Shown: positions 11,255 to 22,595 of the stretch, in pieces | Position numbering within the stretch: position 1 is the first letter of the stretch | Layout of the letters: each line of letters opens with the position of its first letter | Assembly (NCBI GenBank): GCA_930367205.1 | Contig: OV884014.1 | Coordinates: 72,209,104-72,273,103, forward strand | Reading direction: 5' to 3' | DNA from: Acanthosoma haemorrhoidale | Taxonomy: Eukaryota > Arthropoda > Insecta > Hemiptera > Acanthosomatidae | Length of the DNA: 64,000 nt | Position numbers and translations under genes: made by a program | The notes under the pieces: model-generated | Seen by the model: only the letters and a program-made list of their open reading frames with translations | Databases searched by the model: none | What the model was told of the DNA's origin: nothing

Positions 11255-11260
11255 AATAAA
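11255..11260 (+). terminator. Polyadenylation signal AATAAA after the orphan frame
   Basis: Exact AATAAA follows directly behind the stop codon of the small reading frame. In AT-rich DNA this hexamer is common, so its weight comes from its position relative to the promoter-like motifs and the frame. Confidence 0.35.
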
Positions 11261-11534
11261 TACAAAGTAATTAATCATAAAAAAGGTGAATTATGAATTT
11301 TTAGATTGCAATGTAGAAGTAAAAATAAAGCCCTTATGACATTTTCTAAAATTTTAATCATGAATATATGTGGAATAGAATATACCAGAAAAAAAACGAA
11401 ATTTTTATAATTTAGAGGAATAAATTTATTCCTATGAACATTTTATTTTCAAACTGTGGAAAAATGACAATATTACCGATCCATGAACCAACTGGTATAT
11501 TCAAGATTTGATTTTTAAAAATTTGTACTAATGT
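11261..11534. other. AT-rich spacer
   Basis: Nothing recognised between the orphan frame and the family A tail. Confidence 0.4.
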
Positions 11535-11735
11535 CCCACTTCCTCTTTCGCATGTGAGGGAGGTGACAACCATGTGGATCTGGGAGGCCTCTGGGCTGTT
11601 TGTAAATACAGTATGAATGAGCGAGTGAATGCAGATTGTAAATATGGTATGAATGAGAACATTTATCACAATTACTTATTGGCTAATAAGGCAGATTGTA
11701 ATTTTAGCACAATAAAGAAGTTTAAATTATTATTA
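11535..11735 (+). mobile_element. Family A LINE, 3' tail fragment, copy 2
   Basis: Matches the 3' UTR of the insertion at 3194-4190 from CTCTTTCGCATG onward, including GGCCTCTGGGCTGTTTGTAA, both GTATGAATGAG subrepeats, a decayed GGCTAATAAGGC hairpin and the end TTTTAGCACAATAAAGAAG. It is 5'-truncated inside the 3' UTR. A clear target-site duplication was not found. Confidence 0.85.
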
Positions 11736-11739
11736 TTGA

Positions 11740-12630
11740 TGTTAGAAATATTCAGGTAATGTTAATAGTCAATAAAAATGAGACGGGTCACTTCCAGTAG
11801 CCTCTGTCTTACACTTAATAAAGGCTCTAGTGAATTCAGCGCTTAAGCAGCACGAGATGGTAATAAACCCTTTTAATCCATTGGTCACCCCTTGGAAGGT
11901 CGGAACGACTATAAAGTATAAGCATTCCGTTATAGCTAATGACTGGTTATAGAGTTGGCTGTTATAATAATAACACAGAAGCTGATATGACGGCCAAGTA
12001 TTATATCATGGGACCAGGTAATTGAGATAGCCGGCTAGCGAACGGTTCGTGACAAGGAGCCGTAGTAGCTAGAGCGCTCTGACATACGAGGGTGCACAAT
12101 CGCCTCTAAGTAATGTCATTATGAAGAGGGTTCCCTCTCATATGCAGTGCGGATTTTATTATTTATTACGGATTCAAGCTGTGGCGTGAAGTACGGGTCA
12201 GTACGTAATTATGACTTAGACATAAGGTTTCAGTACTTCGCCATAGAAAAAAAGATGAGTAATGACTTAAACAGCATAATGTTTATTAATAAAAACAGCT
12301 CACTGGCATGATTTGAGAAAATATTATTAGCACAGGAGGGATGGCTGGGTCGGGTGGCCTGGGTGTTGAGCAAAAAAGGAGCCCTAGACATTATTACTTT
12401 TTTTTCTAAACCCATGTTCATCGATTTTAACAAAAATATATACAGAAATGTACGCTGGTAGGGATGGGCACCCAACACTGCATCAGAACGGGATTCTAAG
12501 GAGTGTCTAAACAAAACAATGAGGTCACAATAAAAAAGAATTATTCGTGATTTGATGATGAATAATGCCTTGAATCTAGATGTTAGCCTCTTGGGCTGGA
12601 AAAAAATTCAGCAAATTGAAAAATTTGAGT
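11740..12630. other. Non-coding stretch with a possible tRNA-like SINE head near 12055-12115
   Basis: The segment AGCCGTAGTAGCTAGAGCGC at about 12057, followed some 30 bases later by ACAATCGCC, resembles the A and B boxes of tRNA-derived arthropod SINEs but departs from the B-box consensus. No body or tail was matched elsewhere in the window. The rest shows no gene; the open frame at 12230-12514 on the minus strand has no motif. Confidence 0.25.
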
Positions 12631-12960
12631 GCCTACGAAGTACGATCTCATAGGCAGACCAAAGTGTTTCAGGATTTCCCCGCTGTTGAAGTTAAGCACG
12701 CCGCTTTCATAAGTATCACGTTCTGAAATTGTTACAGTCGTTAAGCTGTCACTTTCTCCAGATCACAAGGTACCGCTGGGTTTATATATGGTGTTTTGGT
12801 TCTACCTGAAGTAGGTACTCTTCCAGGGGGTCTTTGATAAATACCTAACTTGCCGCCGAATCGCTCGGGTGGGTCCGGAAAGGGGTGCTAGTGGAATGAG
12901 GTGCGGATTCGGCATTTAGAATGTTCAATAAAATGGAAAAAGCTAAATCTTTCCAAGTGC
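12631..12960. other. GC-richer segment next to a LINE remnant, identity unknown
   Basis: Clearly richer in GC than its surroundings, with no intact frame. It may be the 3' part of the LINE remnant at 13.0-13.8 kb (which runs toward it on the minus strand), but no C-terminal zinc motif or 3' tail could be identified. An 11-base match to the 5S rRNA internal promoter (GAAGTTAAGCA at 12688) is present but isolated. Confidence 0.3.
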
Positions 12961-12999
12961 TCAGTTTTTTTTATCAGCATTAACTCACTACCGATCTTT

Positions 13000-13815
13000 T
13001 GCATAGTTTTTTCTTAAAGGTAATCCTGATATTTAGTAGAATATTCAATAGTGCACGGGCACATTTTGTTTACTATAGCTGCTATGCAGGCCATCTCATT
13101 GCCTCCATTTTTTTATACAATTGGTGCTCATATCAGCCGCTTTAACTCTTGTATGCTTTCTTGAGCATTATGATGTACTCTTTCTTGGTTGTTAGATCAC
13201 ACATTCTTTAAGCCATTCGATGCACTGAGGGAGTCAGAGGTTCTTGCGGCATTTAATAATGGTATAAGCATTGGCAATGCTGATGGAAATTTTAATTAGT
13301 TCTGCTAAAGTACATAGACGATGCAAAATAAAGCAGTTGTTTATTGAGAGAGATGTTCTCAGGCCATATGCAGTTAAGGTCACCAATTTTAATGCATTGG
13401 TCTATGGCAGTGAGGAACTTAGTATGTTTATTTCCATTGGTAGAGTGGATTTCTGTGGGATATTTTGACAGCTCTGCGTTCAATATTGCTTTTTAAAAGG
13501 TTCGTGCAAGTGAAAGGTTGCGTTGCTTGGTTCAGACATCAGTTGACATTGATTTGGCTAGTAGTAAGAAAATGCCTGGTAAATTTTCCTTTTAAGAGAT
13601 ATTTGCAAAGAATGTGGCGTGAGGTTTGTGGCTACTAGTTGACTTAGCAGATTTTGTCTTCTAAATGATAGTTCAATTCTTTCGTTAAGACCAAATTTAG
13701 TGTTGGTGGCTCCTATGGAAGAACCAAGGATAATATCCTTTGTTAAGGATAGATGTGCGTGCTGAGCCACATAATAAGGAGCCATAATCAAGTCTGTAAT
13801 TGATTAGTGCTTGAA
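13000..13815 (-). pseudogene. LINE remnant: RT thumb followed by RNase H domain
   Basis: Minus-strand reading begins LDYGSLLCGSARTSILNK (about 13795-13740), the DYGSxxYGSA thumb motif of I/Jockey-type reverse transcriptases. Next come a GATNTKFGLNE block and ELSFRRQNLL (about 13710-13670). Further down, after frame breaks, TSDSLSASNGLKN (about 13245-13210) corresponds to the TDSLSAL catalytic-aspartate block of LINE RNase H, and GGNEMACIAAIV (about 13105-13070) to the GNExAD motif near its C-terminus. The expected WVPxH motif is degraded. The order RT then RNase H fits I, LOA or related clades. Multiple stops make it non-functional. 5' and 3' ends are not defined. Confidence 0.75.
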
Positions 13816-16394
13816 AATTTTAGAAGTAAAATGTTGTTATTTTCTTGGTAAGCAGGTGTCCCTTTATCAATAGGCAAAGGAGACACGTTTATAGGTTTAC
13901 AGGTACGAGAATCCTTCATAAAGATTCACCTACGTTATCCATGAATTGGCTATTTCTAGAATCCTAAAGAGGCAATCGAACTCACACCGCCAGTGCCATC
14001 TAACTTCCAGCTGATATTTCTTTGAAATATTCCCCAGAAAGAACCCCGTGGTCCTCCAACATCTACATGGTAAATTGCCAAGGAAAGAAAACACATTGTC
14101 CTGCCGATAAGGAGACTAATTAGCAAAGAGATAAGGACCAGTGTGCGTGGCTGCCTGACGTGACTGATGGATCTCCGCTTTATCGCTTCAAGGGGAGTCC
14201 GTCGGAATTTTCTAGGGAAATCCCTACCTGGATGGATAAAATTAACACTAGATTTATCCGCTGGTTTTAATTAAAAATCACCTAACCCTCTTTTCCTCTG
14301 GGGCCAACTTGTTACATTCATTAGAATATTCATGGTATAGTCGACCCCAATTGATTTCTTCAGCAAAAGACGAAAATAATGAAAATTAAATTATCAATTG
14401 CGAATGAATTGGAGCATAACTAAGCCTGATTTTTTTGCAAAATTAAAAGTCGAGGAATAAGTTTAGGATTAATAAGTCTGGTAAACTTGCTGTAAATTTT
14501 TATCCTCCACTGAAAACCATAAGTTTACAGGTTATCTTCGCTAGTTTCGAAACATACGCTGGTATCAAATGCATGCCCATCTGTATCCCACAGTACATTA
14601 GTATATGAGTTGAGAGTGCATCTCCAATTGCAGCTCCAATGTAGTACCTTCCTCAGAGCCCAATAGAAATTTGATTTTATTTTAAGTTTTCCACGAGTAT
14701 GTATGTGGGATGTTGATACAAAGTTAATACCCGATAAAATTTTATTTCAATAGAACATTACAATCACACAATACTCTTTACCGTAGAATCTTTAGATTCC
14801 TTACATATGTAGCCAGCTCCAACGTATTCCCGCAGACAAAAGGCCCGCAAAATAAAACTCTTAACTGAGATTCTAGAAGTTATAATGAAAATAAAAAGAT
14901 CTTTCAAACACCTGATACGACTCACGGAACCCATAAACAAATTAATTAACTAACTTTAAGAGTACCAACAAGTTAATCTTACGTTCGAAGAACTTACATA
15001 GTAGTCATTGACACATCTTCCTATAGTTAAAGACAACTTGTCGCAAATGACTACACAAGGAACTTAATGGCTCTAATTCTTGTGCATATGTACACTAGAA
15101 AATATTCCACTAAATGCTGACCATGAACTGAGCTTTCTTCTACTTGTTAAAGTGTTGACTCCAGTGTTTAAGCCTCTTCGTAAGTTAGATAATCTTTGTT
15201 GAGGAGAGTATTTTAAAAGAGAAGAAAGCTTTATTATGAAGTACAAGCTAAACACTGGTATATACAAATATTAAGGGTTATGTTCCTACATACTGAGTCG
15301 GATGTTTAGGGACGAGTGTCTTGTGAACAACTGTGGACTGGGTCTAAAGCTGAGACATATGTGTATAAGAGAAGGGTAGTGGCGGGAATTGGGAGCTAGG
15401 TCTAGGAAGGATGCGGTCGCTTACTTAAAAAATAACAAGAAACACTAGTGACTTCCGTGAAGTCACGAGGCAGGTATACACTAGCTTCTACTATTAGCAT
15501 TACAATATTCTTAGCATTATATAACTGTACATATATCGTTCGTACGCTACCGTTTCTAAAATAGGGTTTGCGTGGTTTTCATGGTGACGTAATCTTGTTT
15601 TTTCTTGTTTAGCTAACTCTATTTTTGTTACCACGAACAACTTGGTCTGGTTGAAGGGTTAATCGTAGTAAATCACATAATTTTATTTGAAATAGTGAAT
15701 TTTCTAACACCTTGAAATATGGTTAAAAGAGAAAATTAAACATGGTCCAATTTGGATACATTTTGAGATTTTTCCAATCCCTGAGTTGCTGTTTATGATT
15801 AATTATCAATAATTATTATATCGTTATTTTGTTGCGGTAATAAAAAAAAACAACACCGAAATGTTGTTCTAATAAAAAAAGGGAAACTTTCTATCATATT
15901 TTTGTTGGTTTTTGTCTGCTGGATCAAAGGGAATTAACATTTGACTGTCTACAAACAAATGTTTAATATTTCACTACATCAGGTACATTAATTTATTCTC
16001 ATCAATATAGCAACCTCATGTATTCCAAGGATATCTTTATATAAGGATATCTCTTTACCTTTTCAACCGGAAAAATGAAAAAAAAAAAAACCAATATTCT
16101 ACAAAACTGATTGTAACAAATTGAGAATCAAGCTTAGAACTCCACGTGGTGGGCTAAAAATAGAACATTTTAATGACAAAACTAGTTTAACAAATAAAAG
16201 TATTTCTTTTATACAAAATATAATACCAAGTATTTTTTTTAACTTTTAAGTTTTTAATCAATTCATGAAATGTTCCATGAATATTTCTCGGTAAGTTTAC
16301 TTTCAACGACGCTTATTTCGTTTACAGATACTTGAAAAATATAATCTAGTTCATAATTTGCAATAAAAAATTTATGTAGTATTATAAAAATAGT
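13816..16394. other. Non-coding stretch; GC-balanced island at 13900-14240, otherwise AT-rich
   Basis: The island at 13900-14240 holds GATAAGG twice, a TAATTAG and several GC-rich words, without open frame or TE match. It is a candidate regulatory or conserved element by composition only. From 14250 to 16394 nothing was recognised; frames such as 15073-15267 (minus) lack motifs. Confidence 0.35.
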
Positions 16395-16830
16395 CTGTCG
16401 GGTCGTCACGAGGGGGTCTAGTTGACCTAGTCCTGGTGACGGAGAGAAAGCTGATTGCTCTATGACCTGGAGGATTGTTTGGTAACGGTCCTACTACTGA
16501 ACTATCTGACTCCATATCTGAGAGGTGTTGGCCCTTTCAGTGCGCTATGTTGCAGGCTGGTAAGGTTCTTAGGTAGATTGCGTGGTTTTGGAATGACCAC
16601 GAGTTGACAATCGGTTGGCCAAAACCGTCCAGCTCCCAAAGGGGAGTGTGAACAGAAAAGAGACTGATTGGACCACTTGGGGAAACACCTACTTGGGTAA
16701 TTTGTTATGCCCCAGAGATCGGCGTCTTCATGGAAGGAATCCCTTCCTAGAATGTGCTAGTTTAGCGGGGCAAAGCCAAGGAACGCCACTAGGAAGGTGT
16801 GAAGGTTGACCGCGCCTGACTAAATTCTTA
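16395..16830 (+). repeat. Dispersed repeat I, copy 1, with GTGGTY-GACCAC hairpin
   Basis: GC-rich block sharing with 62860-63265 an ordered set of matches: GTGGTTTTGGAATGACCACG (an inverted repeat, GTGGTY...GACCAC), AAAACCGTCCAG, AAAGGGGAGTGTGAAC and, after a length difference, GTTTAGCG and AGGTGTG near the right end. The two copies are diverged by substitutions and indels. One frame around the central match is partly shared between copies (KTVQ, SVNR, DW), which may only reflect nucleotide similarity. The class is unknown; the UTR of a retroelement is one possibility. Confidence 0.65.
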
Positions 16831-17221
16831 GCAGAATTGCAAAATAATTTTTCTTTTTTCAATGTTTTGTGGCTTCATTAATGATTCAAAACAATTGTGA
16901 CCATTGAGCTGTCACGTAGACTGTTCATTTTGCAGTACGATTTTTCAGTACGACTTCAGTACAGTTTTGAAGATGTTTAAAATTTAAAAAACTATTTTCT
17001 TCCCAATGGTTAATTAAAAACATTAATTCTAGATTCATTCAGCTATTCTTTGAAATTCACTTTTGAGAGACAACAATAGAAAATAAGGTTTTCGAATTTG
17101 GGAAAATGATTTTCAGCAACTAGGATTTTTTTTGATAAAACATACCGACTTGGTTTTTCACAATCATTTAATCATTTTTATAAACTTCTTCTGACTTAAC
17201 CATCTTCTTTACTTTTTCGTC
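16831..17221. other. AT-rich spacer
   Basis: No feature recognised. Confidence 0.45.
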
Positions 17222-17370
17222 ATTAATTTTTTTTTTTTTTTTTCATAGCCCTTTCAAATTTACAGATAATTATAGATCCTCAGGCGAATCTATTTACAAA
17301 TTATTTCTGTATTTCCTTTAGCATCGCTACATTATATACAGGCTTTGTTATTTAAAAAAAAAAAAAGAAA
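17222..17370 (-). mobile_element. Family C LINE, 3' UTR fragment, copy 1
   Basis: On the minus strand the sequence matches the 3' UTR of the Jockey-type remnant at 29055-29190 nearly base for base, from the CTGTATATAATGTAG region to the end GGGCTATGA followed by a poly(A) tract (a T17-like run at 17227-17243 on the plus strand). It is 5'-truncated, leaving only about 120 bases. No target-site duplication was identified. Confidence 0.8.
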
Positions 17371-17857
17371 AAAAAGATGTTCCAAGGCCTGAAATATTCC
17401 CCTTAAGATATCTTTATCCATAGCTAGTATCCATAGCTAGTAATTATATTACAGCCCTCAATAGTTAAAAGAGCTTAAGAAAAACCCTCACCGAGGGAAT
17501 TAATTCTGAAAAGAAAAGAGGAAAAGAAGCTAAGATGACCTTAAGGTGGTAATTTTTTATGTTTTTTCCTCTTTGTTCCTTTAAGCCGGCAGACCTATTT
17601 TCCGAGATGGGAAAAAATGAAGGAAAGGTGCCGGAGATACTCGTTAAAAATGAAAGGCTGATCCCTGACATTTTCCACGCCCCTAGCCGCGGTAATTACG
17701 TCACATTATACAGGGGGTGGTTGAATATCAAGGGGGCTGGTATTTAAAGCTACCCTTAAAAGTGTAACCTTCCGTGTAACATAAATCTGTTACGTGCGGA
17801 GTGAACGTCATGCCGGGATGAGGTTCGGAAACGAACGGGTAACTCTGACTCATTAAG
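17371..17857. other. Non-coding; 14-bp tandem pair and a GC-balanced island
   Basis: ATCCATAGCTAGT is repeated twice in tandem near 17415-17442. From about 17560 to 17830 lies a GC-balanced, high-complexity island (for example CTAGCCGCGGTAATTACGTC) with no convincing frame. Open frames on both strands overlap each other and look accidental. Confidence 0.35.
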
Positions 17858-18152
17858 GGACAATGGTGTCTTTTTTTTTTTTTAAACAACTTTATTATGA
17901 TAAAATTACAATCTGCCACATTAGGCAATAAGTAATTGTGATAAATGATCTCATTCATACTATATTTAGAATTTTCATTCACTCGCTCATTCATAGAATA
18001 TTTACAAACAGCCCAGAGACCTCCCAAGTCCACATGGTTGCCACCTCCCTCGCATGCGAAAGAGAAAGCGGAGTCTTGAGAAGTACCCGCTCTTCCGCGT
18101 CACTGGATAAGAGGCAGCGGAGGATGACCAAGAGCGCGAGGGACGATGGTGT
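17858..18152 (-). mobile_element. Family A LINE, 3' UTR fragment, copy 3, with probable 12-bp TSD
   Basis: Minus-strand match to the family A 3' UTR, including the GAATGAGCGAGTGAATG subrepeat and the tail AATAAAGTTGTTTAAA. It is flanked by GGACAATGGTGT at 17858-17869 and GGACGATGGTGT at 18141-18152, a target-site duplication with one difference. The insertion (17870-18140) contains no coding sequence. Confidence 0.8.
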
Positions 18153-20765
18153 AGGTCAATATAAAAACAACAGAAAATAAACGACAAACAGTCCAAAGAT
18201 CAGTGGTCACTTCACTGTATTTTCGTTCACTACAGCAACATACAAGGAGTTGTCGTATTTGTTACGATATATGCGAACAGGATGTTACATTATTTGTCTT
18301 TCAATTTAGATCTTATGTAAGTGAACATGAAATGAAATTATATTACTAATTCTGAAAGGTGAGTTCAACCTCTCACATCTCACTTCCATCTCCAGTCCAC
18401 CTCATTTAAAAAGATCTGAAACAGACACACACACAGTATGCATAAACTCTAGCAACTTTTTATTTTATTTTCATCGACTCAGGCCGGTCCATAGTAAATA
18501 CATTCATTCAATCCTAAATCATGGTCAACTATGAATGAACTCATAACTATTTATACTGACAAAACTGTACCTTACGTCAATTAGTGAAGTAATTTGTGTT
18601 TTTTTATTATAAATTAAAGGTAGATTGTGAGGAAACAATACCGAGTATTATTACAAGCATTACACTTTAAATACTAATGGAATACTTCGAATTCAGAAAG
18701 AATCAGACTGGACAATGAATTTATTATTGACTTATCCAAAGTAGGATTTTTTTTTAAATATTAACTATTATTACCATTTAAATCTTACTTAAGAAACTTC
18801 CAGTCAAATGGCGGCTAGAGGTTCTTTTATCGCTGCAGATAAGCGTCCACAAGTTCAGAGACAATTTGAAAAATTGAATATAAATTAATATAATTTCTTT
18901 AAAAAATCGAAATTAAGATGTATTTATATGTAGATATAATTAAAGTATATTTATATAAATAAATAGTGTATATAATAGCATTAGTGTATCATTGTAATAA
19001 TTATTGAAACGTACTTCTAGTTGACTTGTTCCTAAGATAAGTTTAATGTTCGTCATTTGAAAATTGTTAAATTAAAACAAGTAATTAACTTTAGCTGATA
19101 TATTAGTGATAAAATGATTTGTGCAGAAAAAATCGAAAACACAAAGTGATTTGCGGGAGAGGAAGAATACTGACGTTGAGTCGACGAAAAAACTAAAGCA
19201 AAATTTTGTACATTTTGGAATAATACAAATTGATACTATTTTTAGTACTAAAAAATAGGAATGAGTTGAGAAAGGTTATTGATAAGAACGAATATTATTA
19301 ATTCAGACAAATTATCGACTGGCATTTTATTAATTATTAATTAATGTTTTAATACAATTTGAAATTCTTAAATTAAATATTGCTAATTCTATTATTTTTA
19401 TATTCTGCTTAATATGTTAAGAAAATATTAATTTTTGAATCATGAGTAGTTAAATAATAATTGGCAGTCATTATTTTCCATAAGATTGCCCTATATTTTA
19501 CTCTATTGACATAAAATATGAATGCAAACTGCGTAATCTAGCTTCGTAAACATACAAACAAAACGCAGTTTGTACTAATCCATTGAACCTATATATAATG
19601 TAAGAGTTCCCTAAAAAATTATAAAAGTTTCTTTAATGGAAAACAGGTAGGTAGTTAAAAATTTCTCCCGGAAAAGCAGTGTCAATTTAAAGCTTGTTTG
19701 TGAAACGAATGGGGGAAAAAAGTTAATTAAAGAGTTCTTTAAAAATGTAGGTGAATTACGCTCTCATTTACAGGTTTATCAGTATAAAGGGTGAACAGAA
19801 AAGATGTTTCACCTTTAATCTGTTGTCTTCGATATTCCAGAATAAAAAAAAAATCCCGGTAGCTAGGATAGCCGGGAGTGTCCCTAGAGATAAGAGGTAT
19901 AATGAGATAGCTATAACAGCGATATTATGAAGGCGGTGTATTCAGTTCGAGTTTAGTTAGAGGGTGGGGAGAGGAAGTAGGAGGGAGTAAAGGACAATGT
20001 ATCGTCTGTCGAGGGCTTATATTTACCGAGGCCTGCTCACCACGATAAAAAGAGGCAGCTTATAAAGCCCGGGCTTACCGATTCCTAACGCGATATTTTC
20101 CCTTTATGCTTGCTTGTCGGCTTTATTAGTGGCCAACTTCTTCCAAGGCGCTTCCCCGAACGTCCTCTTGGTTCTAAGAACATTTCGCCACGAACCAAAA
20201 CGCGGTATGGATAATCCGGACAGTCCAACATATCTTTCTGGAGCTTCATTTTTTTTTCTCACCACGTGTCTGACAAATAAACGGTCTGGTTTAAGTAGCT
20301 CTCCTGGTGGAGAGCAAGAGACATGTATGCCGCACTTAATAATACGAAGACATCCAATCATCATAAGTATGGAAATAAAGTATGAAGTATATATACACTG
20401 CCACACAAAAAAAGTGCGCACTTGTTTCAAATTCATATATTTGCTTCGGGTCCAATAGAATTATTTCGGCTTTCAAATCTTTTTAAAATTGATAAATATA
20501 ATATAGATAGGAGGCAATAAACATGAAGGAAAACCTCAATAAATATTCAAAGAATTATTTAGAAATTTCTATTTTGATTTCTTGTGGGACTGATTTTTGC
20601 AAAATTTTGCAAAATGTTTTTTTATTTTAATTTAAAAAATGGTTTTGACGCTCGAGTATGTATCCCGTGTTGTTTTGTTGTTGTAAAAGACGGTTGAAGT
20701 CAAAGTTATACAGCCCGTTCATTGGGTTAACCGGAAACTACTGTTCTGAGAGCAATTAAACGTAA
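18153..20765. other. Mostly AT-rich non-coding; GC-balanced island at about 19990-20330
   Basis: From 18200 to 19900 nothing was recognised. At 19990-20330 a GC-balanced stretch is open on both strands (110 and 114 codons overlapping on opposite strands), but neither translation shows a domain. TTTATG and TTTATTAG words and GC-rich segments make it a candidate non-coding element. 20330-20765 is AT-rich. Confidence 0.35.
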
Positions 20766-21016
20766 CTGTGACACTGATTTGTTTAAGCGTAGACTCGGAT
20801 CAGGTCGGCTACGAGTGACAGAGCCAAGAGATGACGGGTTTATTGTACTACACACGCTCGGAATCGGTTTTCAACTGGTACTGAGACTGCTCAACTTCTT
20901 CTTACAACTTGAAGAGTAGCAAATGTGCAAACAAAAGTTAGAAGAAGACTTGCGCTTGAATTTAAATCCTCAGACACCAGCATCAGGGCCATCGTTGACA
21001 GGAGAACATCGTAGAG
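20766..21016 (+). pseudogene. Tc1-like transposase, N-terminal half (plus-strand part)
   Basis: Across two or three frames the plus strand reads LFKRRLGSGRLRVTEPRDDG (20778-20837), then RNRFSTGTETAQLLLTT (about 20856-20906), RVANVQTKVRRRLALEF and finally SGPSLTGEHRRAL ending at 21021. This is the ordered pattern of Tc1-family transposases: SGRPRxTxxRxDR, the helix-turn-helix block VSxxTVRRRL, and LTxxHRRARL. The catalytic half does not follow on this strand but on the opposite one (21017-21222), so the gene is rearranged as well as frameshifted. No flanking inverted repeats were recognised. Confidence 0.75.
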
Positions 21017-21222
21017 CTCTGTGTTCGCTGTCAATGAAATTCCACACCACACCAAACTCTCCCAGTGACATTACACTCAGCGTAGCACTCATCATCTCTT
21101 CGGTAAACTCTCTTCCGTTCATCTGGTTTACAAAGAGTAAAGATGAGTCAAATCTGAAAACACCGTCACTCCATTCGTTTTCATTCCGCATAAAATGTTC
21201 CCGAACAAATTCCGAACGAGCA
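21017..21222 (-). pseudogene. Tc1-like transposase, start of catalytic domain (inverted segment)
   Basis: The minus strand from 21225 reads SARSEFVREHFMRNENEWSD, then VFSD, and after frame breaks RKRVYRRDDECYAECNV and WCG. In Tc1-like proteins the order is RRARLEFxxxHxxW...EWxxVxFSDESRF...RRVYRRxxERYxxCxV...VMVWGG. This block should continue directly from HRRAL of the plus-strand half at 21021. It begins precisely at the far end of the segment and runs back, so the piece has been inverted in place. The boundary word TCGTAGAG (21009-21016) has its reverse complement CTCTACGA at 21223-21230. Confidence 0.7.
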
Positions 21223-21234
21223 CTCTACGAATTT

Positions 21235-22185
21235 GCAATTCAATTTTAATATTGACATTTCAAGTGCAATCAAAATCGTTTTCTCAGTCGTAATAAATCT
21301 CTATTGTGTGATTGACTTGAATTGTCTGTACCTCTAAAGAAGTGCAGTTTCAGTAGATCCAATCAGCAACTACAATAAGATTTTCTTGACAGAAATTTTC
21401 TCTTATCTTTCTGAATAAAGAATTCCTTTATCTAGTTTTGATATCAGATTGCACCTCGTTCTCTTTCTTGTTATTTACCCTTCCATGTAACCTTCGCTCT
21501 TCACTAAGGATAAGTGATATCTGCTTATTCCCATTCGTATTAAATGATTCCATATCCATGCGCTAAATAACGGAATTAATAAGCTAAAATACCTTGAAAG
21601 GTTTTTTTTTCCCGCACACTTCCATTAGCTATATCATAATCAAAAAGTACAGGTAAAATAAATCGGGTGTATAAAAGTCAAGTCTTGATCTGAATTTAGA
21701 ATTAATAATAAAAGGCTTCCTATGTTTCTACACTCATTGTATGTATGTCAGAAAGGCGGCTTGTCATATCTCCAAGAAATATATTGACAACCATCAGAAT
21801 AAATAATATGTAGTACAAATTATAAAAACGAGTATAACTTTATTTGGGTTTGTTACATCTTCTGGGTTTTGTTTCCGTTGGATCCAGTTTCAAAAATACT
21901 CAAAAATTTAAAAACCCGCATTTCCTTCTTCCTCTCCCAAAAAGATCTCCTTTCTTCCATAGGAATTTTTATGGACTCTTTTAATTCTTCATTCTCCTGA
22001 TAAATGAAACATTTTTACAATAAGAAATGTGAGATGAAAGAATGTTTCATCTATGGACCAATTCTTTTTTTTTTTTTTGGTATCGTTTTTGGTACTATGG
22101 TTCGTTCACATGTACTAAAAAAATACATAGCGTAATACTCGGTGGTATTTTGACATAGTAATTTTTCATATGAATCCTATTATAG
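21235..22185. other. AT-rich spacer
   Basis: No C-terminal part of the Tc1-like transposase, other gene or repeat was recognised. Confidence 0.45.
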
Positions 22186-22340
22186 AACACACAATAAGAA
22201 ACGCCAACATATTGTCTGCTACCAGTTTGTAAGTTCTGTTTATTTGGCTGGTTATTATATTTTATTGGATGTCTCTATAGAAAATACATAAATTCATAAA
22301 ATCGGGATCTCGAGCAGAAGTACTTTCATAGACATTAGCT
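22186..22340 (+). repeat. Dispersed repeat H, copy 2
   Basis: Matches the reverse complement of positions 1-200: CGYCAACANATTGTCTG, TTTGTAAG, TTTTATTGGATGTCTCT and ATAAAATCGGGATCTC occur in the same order and spacing. No terminal repeats or coding potential are visible. Confidence 0.6.
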
Positions 22341-22499
22341 ACCTCATTCTTCTTTTATATTGTCTGCTAAACTTTCATCTCTATTTCCTTCATATCTCAA
22401 ATAAGGGCTAACCTAAGTCATTATCACTCTCATTCTCTCATTCTTTGATGTATGATTTTCGCATGCGGTTCTTGACATTTTTACTAATTATAAACACCT

Positions 22500-22575
22500 A
22501 AATTCACCGTCTCCATACTGACTTCTGAATGCGGAGACCTGTGTTCGATCTCCGGCTTGTCCAAGGATTATAACA
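22500..22575 (+). other. tRNA-like B-box segment
   Basis: GACTTCTGAATGCGGAGACC then TGTGTTCGATCTCC resembles the 3' half of a tRNA-derived SINE head, with a B-box-like GTTCGATC. The D arm with A box is not convincing. It lies just upstream of repeat E. Confidence 0.25.
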
Positions 22576-22595
22576 ATTGATTACCCAAATATTAT

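Noticed and set aside
12631..12760. 5S rRNA-like segment
   Set aside because: Only an 11-base internal-promoter match (GAAGTTAAGCA) plus a weak start; spacing between them is about 10 bases too long and the remainder does not fold as 5S rRNA.
20104..20458. Opposing 110- and 114-codon frames
   Set aside because: Overlap on both strands, no domain in either, typical of stop-poor GC-balanced DNA.
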